In this document: positions 1-5,098 of the stretch, piece after piece
Layout of the letters: every line of letters begins with the position of its first letter
Numbering within the stretch: position 1 is the stretch's first letter
Source of the DNA: Cyanobacteriota bacterium
Lineage (GTDB): Bacteria; Cyanobacteriota; Cyanobacteriia; Leptolyngbyales; Leptolyngbyaceae
Assembly: GCA_027482985.1 (NCBI GenBank)
Contig: JAIXVO010000233.1
Span: 1-5,154, forward strand
DNA: 5,154 bases
Reading direction: 5' to 3'
Made by a program: the position numbers and the translations under genes
The notes under the pieces: model-generated
The model's database searches: none
Told to the model about the DNA's origin: nothing
What the model saw: only the letters and a program-made list of their open reading frames with translations

Positions 1-225
1 AAATGGGCGAGGGGAACATCAGGGGTGAGGGCTAAAACTGTTGCGTGACAGTGCGTTTCGCTTAAGTTGAAGCCAGTGAACGCCATTCGCCCCTACCCGA
101 TCGCGCCATTATTTCAGAAATACAGGTGAATGGGATTCATTCATTTCAACCTAAGCGCCTTGCCAGGGTTAAACTCAACAACGTCACCACTAGCGTATTG
201 ATGCGCAGCCCCAACGTTGCCCTTT

Positions 226-280
226 GGAGGGGGTTCGGGGGACGCAACCGTCCCCTGAATTCGGGGGGTTTGGGGGGCTG
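226..280. repeat. G-rich palindromic element, probable interspersed repeat
   Basis: Positions 231-243 pair with 250-262 in a 13-bp stem (ten Watson-Crick pairs and three G-U pairs) around a six-base loop, GCAACC. The element contains four long G-runs: 229-233, 237-241, 263-268 and 272-277. The sequence TTCGGGGG occurs twice (234-241 and 261-268 with the preceding T at 260). It resembles short G-rich palindromic repeats common between genes of filamentous cyanobacteria. That it is multicopy is inferred, since only one copy lies in this window. Confidence 0.5.
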
Positions 281-392
281 CCACCCAAGCTCAGAACCCT
301 GGTTTCAACCAGAGACTTGTGCCACAAACAGACTTGTGAAGATCAGGTCAGCCTCCTGATTGAGCGTCGGAGCGAGAGGGGTGATACTCTAT

Positions 393-409
393 CGCCCATC
401 CCACGGGCG
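393..409. other. small GC hairpin in the TPR gene's upstream region
   Basis: CGCCC (393-397) pairs with GGGCG (405-409) around a seven-base loop. No T-run follows on either side, so it is not a classical intrinsic terminator. It lies about 120 bp before the TPR start codon and could belong to an upstream transcript or a long leader. Confidence 0.25.
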
Positions 410-427
410 GTTTGCGGGTAATTCCTC

Positions 428-472
428 AAATTTTGCAAAAAATTTTCTGATTTCGGGTTTCGCGAGTAGTAT
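428..472 (+). promoter_or_regulatory. AT-rich block and weak promoter candidate for the TPR gene
   Basis: An AT-rich inverted repeat (428-434 with 439-445, loop GCAA) is followed by TAGTAT at 467-472, a possible -10 box about 57 bp before the start codon. No good -35 hexamer sits 16-18 bp upstream of it, so this would be a weak promoter or one that depends on an activator. TTGACC at 488-493 looks like a -35 box but has no -10 at the right distance. Confidence 0.25.
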
Positions 473-528
473 TTAGGCTCTAAACTGTTGACCGTTTAAT
501 TCACTGCCTGGAAAGGGCTTGCGCATTT

Positions 529-1449
529 ATGAACACACTCTTACAGCGTTGGCAAATTTCACATCTGCTTGGCTTACTGATTTTGGGGAGTGGTCTGCCG
601 TTCATGCTGCCCGCCCCCAGTGTGGCGGCTCCCGGCAGTGACTTGCGACTGGCACAGAATGCCGCCCCTACCGCCGAAGCCGCAGTGAATCAGGGTTTGC
701 AATTCATCCAGCAGGGCAACTTGAATGGGGCGATCGCCGCCTTCCGCCGTGCCGCCCAACTCGACCCCAAAATGGCCGCCGCGCATTACAACCTGGGTCT
801 AGCCCTCCGCCAACAGGGACAACTCCAACCCGCTGCCAGCGCCTTCTATCAAGCTACTCAAGCCGATCCGCGATTTGCCCTCGCTTTTGCCAACCTGGGT
901 GCCGCCCTGCTGGAAGGCAGCAATGTCGCCCAGGCGCGAGAATATTTACAACGAGCCATTCAGCTGGATCCCCGGTTGGGATTGGCTCACTATAATTTGG
1001 GCCTGGCGTTAGAACAGCAACGTGCCTACGATCAGGCGATCGCGGCTTTCAGAAAAGCGGCGGAACTCAGTCCCGGTGCGCCCGAACCGCCTTATCATCT
1101 GGGGTTAGTGTATGTGCAGCAGGGTAGGGATAATGAGGCGATCGCGGCGTTTCAGCAAGCCCTCCGCGTCAATCCCAAGTATGCCGAAGCGCTGTATAAC
1201 CTGGGGTCGATTCAATTCAAGCAGGGCAAATTAGAAGAAGCCCTGAATTCTTTCCGCAAGTCAGCCGAAGCCAATTCCAACTACGCTAATGCCTACTACG
1301 CAGCGGGCTTAGTCTTCCTCAAGCAAGGGAAATATAAAGACGCGCAAGTGCTGTTGAAGTACGCCGAAGAGTTATTCACCAAGCAAGGCAATCGGCAATG
1401 GGCGGCGAAAGCGGCGCAAAATCTGCAAAAGGCAAATTCCGCTCAGTAG
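529..1449 (+). CDS. exported tetratricopeptide-repeat (TPR) protein
   Basis: A 306-residue protein made almost entirely of TPR units, which form helix-turn-helix solenoids that bind other proteins. The N-terminus looks like a signal peptide: R7, a hydrophobic core at about 13-27, and a likely cleavage site after SVAA (31-34), so the mature protein should lie in the periplasm or thylakoid lumen. There is no lipobox cysteine. Seven TPR units can be read at about 49-80, 83-114, 117-148, 151-182, 185-216, 219-250 and 253-286, with the usual pattern of YNLG, QQG, A.AAF..A and DP/NP. The spacing is almost exactly 34 residues. The ATG at 529 has GGAAAGG at 510-516, a slightly distant ribosome binding site. 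HIP1 octamers fall on the same codons of units 1, 4 and 5. The binding partner cannot be told from sequence, and TPR proteins of this kind are numerous in cyanobacteria. The next gene is convergent, so this appears to be a single-gene unit. Confidence 0.93.
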   Translation: MNTLLQRWQISHLLGLLILGSGLPFMLPAPSVAAPGSDLRLAQNAAPTAEAAVNQGLQFIQQGNLNGAIAAFRRAAQLDPKMAAAHYNLGLALRQQGQLQPAASAFYQATQADPRFALAFANLGAALLEGSNVAQAREYLQRAIQLDPRLGLAHYNLGLALEQQRAYDQAIAAFRKAAELSPGAPEPPYHLGLVYVQQGRDNEAIAAFQQALRVNPKYAEALYNLGSIQFKQGKLEEALNSFRKSAEANSNYANAYYAAGLVFLKQGKYKDAQVLLKYAEELFTKQGNRQWAAKAAQNLQKANSAQ

Positions 1450-1485
1450 TGCCGCTTGCTGCCAGCCCAGCGTTTACAGACTGAT

Positions 1486-1857
1486 CTAGACGAACGAATC
1501 CAGATCTAAGGCTTGGGAACCGCCCTGCTCCAGTTGCACCAAAATTTTGCCCAATTGCGACCAGATCAACCCTGCCGTCCCCGCCGTCATCGGCACCGAG
1601 ATCAGGTAAGCCAATTGTGCTGGGAAACCGAAGATTTCCATCCCCGAAGACAAAAATACACAAGACCCGATCGCAATCCCCCAAAATGGCAGCAGCAATT
1701 GCATGCCCTGTAAATTGGCCAGAATTCGGGTGGAGCGGTTTTTCGACCACATCTGAACCGATTGTTTCAATACAGATTCAAAGGCTAAGCCTGAGGTAAT
1801 ACTGGCAAATAGCCCAGCAAAGAGTAAAAAGTATGGCGGTTCAGCAAAGCTATACAT
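1486..1857 (-). CDS. small three-helix membrane protein, function unknown
   Basis: A 123-residue protein that I cannot assign to a characterised family. It has three clear hydrophobic segments at about 8-26, 52-71 and 82-99. A basic stretch (WSKNRSTR, 37-44) lies between the first two, and a short polar tail contains LVQLEQGGSQALDLDSF (106-122). The basic loop between helices 1 and 2 suggests that this loop faces the cytoplasm. From memory, similar uncharacterised proteins with the same start (FAEPPYFLLFAG) and tail are widespread in cyanobacteria, which supports a real gene; this was not checked. The ATG at 1857 is the natural start, but no Shine-Dalgarno sequence precedes it. It converges on the TPR gene with only 36 bp between the stop codons and no obvious terminator. 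Its upstream region holds an HLR1-like array that ends 12 bp before the start codon, hinting at light-stress control by RpaB. Codon use resembles that of its neighbours. Confidence 0.8.
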   Translation of the reverse strand: MYSFAEPPYFLLFAGLFASITSGLAFESVLKQSVQMWSKNRSTRILANLQGMQLLLPFWGIAIGSCVFLSSGMEIFGFPAQLAYLISVPMTAGTAGLIWSQLGKILVQLEQGGSQALDLDSFV

Positions 1858-1869
1858 GTGAAAAGAATA

Positions 1870-1897
1870 GTTACAACTGTTTACACAACCTTACACC
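1870..1897. promoter_or_regulatory. HLR1-like RpaB binding element (three half-sites)
   Basis: Three TTACA boxes begin at 1871, 1881 and 1891, exactly 10 bp apart. Read as 8-mers with two-base spacers they are GTTACAAC, TTTACACA and CTTACACC. The published HLR1 element is two (G/T)TTACA(T/A)(T/A) repeats with a two-base spacer, bound by the response regulator RpaB. The first two half-sites match at 7 of 8 positions each, and the third is looser. The array lies just upstream of the membrane-protein gene on the minus strand (start 1857) and about 185 bp before ald. Its closeness to the first gene would place bound RpaB over that gene's core promoter, which is the position associated with repression. 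The motif and spacing are seen directly; the regulator and the target gene are inferred. Confidence 0.5.
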
Positions 1898-1958
1898 GTT
1901 TTGCGGCAGATTCCCGGTTCCGTCTTGATTCGTAAATTTTTTGCTACGTTTCAGGCAG

Positions 1959-1970
1959 GGGCGATCGCCC
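1959..1970. repeat. HIP1 octamer inside a 12-bp palindrome
   Basis: GGGCGATCGCCC is a perfect 12-bp palindrome centred on the HIP1 octamer (1961-1968), in the divergent region before ald. It is one of only two complete HIP1 sites outside genes in this window; the other is at 3251-3258. HIP1 is an over-represented cyanobacterial word, so its presence supports lineage rather than local regulation. Confidence 0.7.
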
Positions 1971-2070
1971 AAGTCAGGTCTAGCGCTGATGTCGCCATTA
2001 AATTGCTGGGGCGATGAATACTGGGCAAGTTGGGGCAGGGCGTTGCGACGATAACGACATTTCACATTCT

Positions 2071-2076
2071 GAGAGG
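2071..2076 (+). promoter_or_regulatory. ribosome binding site of ald
   Basis: GAGAGG lies five bases before the ATG at 2082. It is the clearest Shine-Dalgarno sequence in the window and fixes the ald start. No convincing -35/-10 pair was found between 1858 and 2070. Confidence 0.7.
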
Positions 2077-2081
2077 TTCAA

Positions 2082-3170
2082 ATGCAGATCGGTGTGCCAA
2101 AGGAAACCAAGGATCAAGAGTTTCGGGTGGGGTTAAGCCCAGGCAGTGTGCGAGCCTTAACCGCCCAGGGCCATGAAGTGTTTGTCGAAACTCAGGCCGG
2201 TGCGGGGGCAGGCTTTACCGATGCCGATTATGAACAGGCAGGAGCGGCGATCGCGGCCACAGCGAAAGCGACCTGGGATCGGGATCTGATCGTCAAAGTC
2301 AAAGAACCCTTGCCACAGGAATACGACTTTTTGCAAAAAGGGCAACTCCTGTTTACCTACTTGCATCTCGCCGCCGATCGCCGTTTGACGGAGCATCTTC
2401 TCAGTTGTGGGGTGACCGCGATCGCCTACGAAACCGTCGAACTGCCCGATCGCCGCCTGCCCCTGCTTGCCCCTATGAGCGTCATCGCCGGACGCTTATC
2501 CGTGCAATTTGGCGCGCGATATCTAGAGCGGCAACAAGGGGGACGGGGTGTGTTGCTGGGCGGCATTCCCGGTGTCCCAGCCGGTCGCGTTGTCGTGCTG
2601 GGGGGTGGCGTAGTCGGTACCGAAGCGGCGCGAATTGCGGTAGGGATGGGCGCTCAGGTGACGATTCTGGATGTCAATATCGATCGCCTGTCCTATCTGG
2701 AAACCATTTTTGGCTCCCGGGTGGAGTTGTTGTATAGTAGTGCCGCCCAAATCGAAGCGGCTGTCCTGGATGCCGATCTGCTGATCGGAGCCGTGTTGGT
2801 GTTGGCGCAAAAAGCTCCGATTTTGGTGTCCCGTGACCTGGTACAACAGATGCGATCGGGGTCGGTGATTGTCGATGTTGCCGTGGATCAGGGCGGTTGT
2901 ATCGAAACGGTGCGTCCCACCTCCCATTCCCAGCCGACTTATGTAGAGGCAGGAGTCGTCCATTATGGCGTGCCCAATATGCCCGGTGCCGTGCCCTGGA
3001 CTGCCACCCAAGCGCTCAACAACAGCACCTTACCCTATGTGTTGAAACTCGCTAATTTTGGCATGGCCGCGCTGGACAAAGATCCCATTCTGGCAAAAGG
3101 CTTAAACGTCCAAAATCACCACCTGATCCATCCCGCCGTCCAACAAGTCTTCCCTGATCTGGTGCAGTAA
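2082..3170 (+). CDS. ald: alanine dehydrogenase (EC 1.4.1.1)
   Basis: A 362-residue NAD-dependent enzyme that interconverts L-alanine and pyruvate plus ammonium with NADH; it is cytoplasmic and normally a hexamer. The length matches the family (about 360-370). The substrate and catalytic residues known from the Phormidium lapideum enzyme fall at the same numbers: R15, K74 (in KVKEP), H95 (in TYLHLA) and D269 (in VDVAVDQGG). The Rossmann glycine motif GGGVVG is at 174-179, and the acidic residue that selects NAD over NADP is D197 (ILDVN). The C-terminal signature VPNMPGAVPWTATQALNN (297-314) is intact. The catalytic N-terminal half and the NAD-binding domain (about 130-300) are both complete. 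One oddity is that the loop usually read as AVLVPG is AVLVLA here (237-242). The gene stands alone, divergent from the membrane-protein gene and convergent with moeB. No terminator with a T-run follows it on this strand. Confidence 0.97.
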   Translation: MQIGVPKETKDQEFRVGLSPGSVRALTAQGHEVFVETQAGAGAGFTDADYEQAGAAIAATAKATWDRDLIVKVKEPLPQEYDFLQKGQLLFTYLHLAADRRLTEHLLSCGVTAIAYETVELPDRRLPLLAPMSVIAGRLSVQFGARYLERQQGGRGVLLGGIPGVPAGRVVVLGGGVVGTEAARIAVGMGAQVTILDVNIDRLSYLETIFGSRVELLYSSAAQIEAAVLDADLLIGAVLVLAQKAPILVSRDLVQQMRSGSVIVDVAVDQGGCIETVRPTSHSQPTYVEAGVVHYGVPNMPGAVPWTATQALNNSTLPYVLKLANFGMAALDKDPILAKGLNVQNHHLIHPAVQQVFPDLVQ

Positions 3171-3210
3171 GCCGCTGGTCACAATCCCATCCAAAACCAG
3201 GTCTTCGTAG

Positions 3211-3235
3211 GTTGGGTAGAGGCACGAAACCCAAC
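3211..3235. repeat. interspersed palindromic repeat (GTTGGGT/ACCCAAC type)
   Basis: GTTGGGT (3211-3217) and ACCCAAC (3229-3235) form a perfect 7-bp stem around an 11-base loop. The wider sequence GTAGGTTGGGTAGAGGCACG followed by AAACCCAACA (3208-3237) is a type of short repeat found in many copies between genes in bacteria, including cyanobacteria. It lies 40 bp after the ald stop codon. It may help end or protect the ald mRNA, but it has no T-run. Its family assignment is from memory. Confidence 0.5.
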
Positions 3236-3258
3236 ACCCACAAGGATGACGCGATCGC

Positions 3259-3292
3259 AAAAAAATCGGGACACGCTCATGCACGTCCCGAT
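3259..3292 (-). terminator. intrinsic terminator of the moeB transcript
   Basis: Read on the minus strand, ATCGGGAC (3292-3285) pairs perfectly with GTCCCGAT (3272-3265) in an 8-bp GC-rich stem around a 12-base loop, and the stem runs directly into seven T residues (3265-3259; the first T is also the last base of the stem). It begins 26 bases after the moeB stop codon, as expected for a Rho-independent terminator. On the plus strand the run lies before the hairpin, so it would not work as a terminator for ald. A HIP1 octamer (3251-3258) abuts the T-run. Confidence 0.8.
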
Positions 3293-3318
3293 CGCTCGAC
3301 TGAAAGCGTGAATTCGCC

Positions 3319-4491
3319 TTAGTATTCCGGCACTGACGGATCGACTTCTTTGCTCCAGGCCGTAATCCCACCCTTCACATTGATCCCGTCAATGCCCGCC
3401 TGCTTCAAGATGCCGAGCGCTTTCGCCGATCGCCCGCCCATCTTGCAATGAGCAATCAACTTGTGCCCATTCAGCAGTTCCTTCACCTTTTCCACCCCAT
3501 TGCCATTTTCGATGTCCGGCAGCGGCACCAACACCGAGCCGGGAATCCGGGCAATTTCGTATTCGTTGGGGTTGCGCACATCCAGCAGCAGATAATCCTC
3601 GGCACCACTGTCCAGCAGTTGCTTCAATTCCTGCACCGTCATTTCCTGGATGGCTGATTGTTGTTGCGCTTCTGCCGCTTTCGCTTGCGGAATCCCACAG
3701 AAGATTTCGTAATCGATCAGCTTATCAATTACAGGCCGCTGGGGATTGGGTCGCAGTTTCAATTCCCGGAATTTCATATCCAGGGCATTAAATAGCAACA
3801 GTCGTCCATTTAACGTCGTGCCTTTGCCCAAAATGATTTTGACGGTTTCCGTCGCCTGAATCACCCCAATGATCCCCGGCAGAATCCCCAACACGCCGCC
3901 TTCCGCGCAGGAGGGCACCAGTCCGGGTGGGGGTGGTTCGGGATAGAGATCACGGTAATTCGGCCCATCTTCGTAATTGAAGACAGTCGCCTGCCCTTCA
4001 AAGCGGTAGATTGACCCGTAGACATTGGGCTTACCCAGGAGGACACAGGTGTCATTCACCAGGTAGCGCGTCGGGAAGTTGTCCGTCCCATCCACCACAA
4101 TGTCGTAGGGTTCGGCAATTTGCAGCGCATTCTCAGCACTCAAGCGGGTGGGATACAAATCGACCTGGCAAAAAGGATTGATTTCGTGAATCCGATTTTT
4201 GGCCGATTCGATTTTGGGCTTGCCGACCCAGGAAGTGCCGTGGATTACCTGACGCTGGAGATTGGAGCGATCGACGATATCAAAATCGACGATCCCAATC
4301 CGCCCAATGCCAGCCGCCGCCAGATACAGCAACAACGGCGATCCCAGACCGCCCGTCCCAATACACAGGACGCTGGCAGCTTTCAAACGCTTTTGCCCTT
4401 CCAATCCCACTTCCGGCAGGATCAGGTGACGCGAATAGCGTTCGTATTCTTCTTTTTCTAATTGAATATCATCCAGATCAGGATTGAGCAT
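3319..4491 (-). CDS. moeB: MoeB/ThiF-type E1-like adenylyltransferase fused to a rhodanese domain
   Basis: A 390-residue two-domain protein with the layout of eukaryotic MOCS3/Uba4. The E1-like domain (about 15-250) should use ATP to adenylate the C-terminal glycine of a MoaD- or ThiS-type sulfur carrier. It shows R21, the nucleotide loop GTGGLGS (45-51), D69, NLQRQ (77-81, with R80), K93 and DGTDN (134-138, with D137), each displaced by seven from E. coli MoeB. The conserved cysteine in the SCAEGGVLG segment is C195. After an Ala/Gln-rich linker (268-280) comes a rhodanese domain (about 283-385) with the sulfur-carrying loop CKMGGR at 349-354 (C349), which should deliver persulfide sulfur. 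The MoeB zinc cysteines are mostly missing: CYRC is NYRD (178-181) and the second CxxC is EIFC (262-265). The ATG at 4491 fits what I recall of cyanobacterial homologues, though no Shine-Dalgarno sequence is visible. The JAMM gene lies 59 bp upstream on the same strand and a terminator lies downstream. It could serve molybdopterin or thiamine synthesis, or tRNA thiolation. Confidence 0.92.
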   Translation of the reverse strand: MLNPDLDDIQLEKEEYERYSRHLILPEVGLEGQKRLKAASVLCIGTGGLGSPLLLYLAAAGIGRIGIVDFDIVDRSNLQRQVIHGTSWVGKPKIESAKNRIHEINPFCQVDLYPTRLSAENALQIAEPYDIVVDGTDNFPTRYLVNDTCVLLGKPNVYGSIYRFEGQATVFNYEDGPNYRDLYPEPPPPGLVPSCAEGGVLGILPGIIGVIQATETVKIILGKGTTLNGRLLLFNALDMKFRELKLRPNPQRPVIDKLIDYEIFCGIPQAKAAEAQQQSAIQEMTVQELKQLLDSGAEDYLLLDVRNPNEYEIARIPGSVLVPLPDIENGNGVEKVKELLNGHKLIAHCKMGGRSAKALGILKQAGIDGINVKGGITAWSKEVDPSVPEY

Positions 4492-4550
4492 GATGAATAG
4501 GGTTGCGGTAGTGAATGAGTGTTAGCAGCAAACGAGGGGTTAGGGAAAAG

Positions 4551-5030
4551 CTAAGGTGTAGCGTGTGGGGGGGGTGACAGCACGATCGCTTCCGGTTGAA
4601 ACTGTTCAGTCTGATCCAGTTGCCAACTCTGCAAATCCTGCGCCTGACCCTGCATCACAGACAGAATCACATAGGAGTAACGGGGCCAAGCCAGCCGGCG
4701 ATCGCACTCGGAGGGACGAGCGGGACAATCGGGATGGGAGTGGTAAATCCCAATCACGTCTAAGCCCTGGCTTTGGGCCGCACGCATGGCTTCTAGCATA
4801 ACCTGGGGAGCAATGGCGTAGCGGTGAGACGCGGGTAGGGTCGAATCATCCTGGAGAGCCTCAGCAATATCTTCGCTCCAGGTATTTTCGACAGGCCAAA
4901 CTGCAACAAGTTTTTTATGATCGGGGGCGATCGCTGTCCCCACCATTAAGCCACAACATTCTTGTGGATAGGCGCGTTCCGCGTGAGATCGCAACGCGGC
5001 TACTTGTTCAGCCGTGAGAGTCAGACGCAC
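4551..5030 (-). CDS. JAMM/MPN+ (M67 family) zinc metallopeptidase
   Basis: With a GTG start at 5030 this is a 159-residue single-domain JAMM protein. The catalytic set is complete: E24 (in PQECCGL, 22-28), H97 and H99 (HSHP, 97-100), S107 and D110, fitting the motif E...HxHPx6SxxD that binds one zinc ion and activates water. Bacterial relatives such as mycobacterial Mec+ cleave the bond between a ubiquitin-fold sulfur carrier and the amino acid attached to it, and others cleave C-terminal tails. The adjacent E1-like gene makes a similar role likely here, but the substrate is unknown. The start is uncertain. TTG codons at 5057 and 5096 also lie in frame, but the extra residues show no family features, and a candidate -10 box at 5065-5070 would lie inside the longest form. 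No choice has a clear ribosome binding site, and the first in-frame ATG (M29) is too late. A run of eight C residues on the coding strand (4574-4567) sits in the last codons. Confidence 0.9.
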   Translation of the reverse strand: MRLTLTAEQVAALRSHAERAYPQECCGLMVGTAIAPDHKKLVAVWPVENTWSEDIAEALQDDSTLPASHRYAIAPQVMLEAMRAAQSQGLDVIGIYHSHPDCPARPSECDRRLAWPRYSYVILSVMQGQAQDLQSWQLDQTEQFQPEAIVLSPPPHATP

Positions 5031-5063
5031 AATTTTGGCGAATCGTAAGTTACTCAAGCTACA

Positions 5064-5098
5064 TATTGTAAAGCAGGTGGGGGAAAATGGATACAATA
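5064..5098. promoter_or_regulatory. symmetrical divergent promoter region
   Basis: TATTGTA (5064-5070) and TACAATA (5092-5098) form a perfect 7-bp inverted repeat separated by 21 bp. Each arm, read outward on its own strand, gives TACAAT, which is one mismatch from the TATAAT -10 consensus. The left arm would start a minus-strand transcript around 5058, just upstream of the GTG start of the JAMM gene. The right arm would start a plus-strand transcript around 5104 that leaves the window. Neither has a good -35 box at 17 bp; read at 20 bp, each arm supplies a TTGTA-like -35 to the other. Activity is inferred. Confidence 0.45.

Larger units (their letters stand above)
1..528. other. gene-free region upstream of the TPR gene
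   Basis: No convincing gene is seen here. The open frames that cross 126-421 run through a G-rich palindromic element, have Gly/Pro-rich low-complexity translations and lack a ribosome binding site. Visible content: CGCCATTCGCCCCTACCC at 81-98, which resembles half of the short GGGGCGAATGGC-type palindromic repeats scattered in cyanobacterial genomes; the G-rich element at 226-280; a small hairpin (CTGGT/ACCAG, 299-312); a GC hairpin (CGCCC 393-397 with GGGCG 405-409); and an AT-rich stretch at 421-450 leading into the TPR gene's leader. The first 125 bases could also hold the promoter of a gene to the left, but no start can be supported. Confidence 0.6.

Noticed and set aside
126..421. Two overlapping plus-strand open frames of 77 and 65 codons
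   Set aside because: They cross the G-rich palindromic element, have low-complexity Gly/Pro-rich translations, no ribosome binding site and no recognisable family.
488..516. TTGACC as -35 box of the TPR gene
   Set aside because: At 17 bp downstream there is GAAAGG, part of the ribosome binding site, rather than a -10 box.
1931..1948. CGTA and TACG arms resembling an NtcA site before ald
   Set aside because: NtcA sites are GTA-N8-TAC; the gap here is ten bases, so nitrogen control by NtcA cannot be supported.
1871..2065. 64-codon minus-strand frame in the ald upstream region
   Set aside because: It overlaps the TTACA array and a HIP1 palindrome, has no ribosome binding site and no recognisable protein features; more likely non-coding.
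2405..3011. Long open frames antisense to or out of frame with ald
   Set aside because: They lie wholly within ald, whose frame carries all catalytic motifs; the other frames give Arg- or His-rich nonsense typical of shadows.
3175..3200. CTGGT/ACCAG hairpin directly after ald as its terminator
   Set aside because: Only five pairs with a 16-base loop and no T-run follows.
4522..4554. TTAGC/GCTAA pairing between the JAMM gene and moeB
   Set aside because: Five AT-rich pairs around a 23-base loop are expected by chance, with no T-run that would separate the two genes.
5049..5065. Second possible HLR1 (GTTACTCA and GCTACATA) near the JAMM promoter
   Set aside because: The first half has two mismatches and the repeat spacing is nine rather than ten bases; too weak to call.
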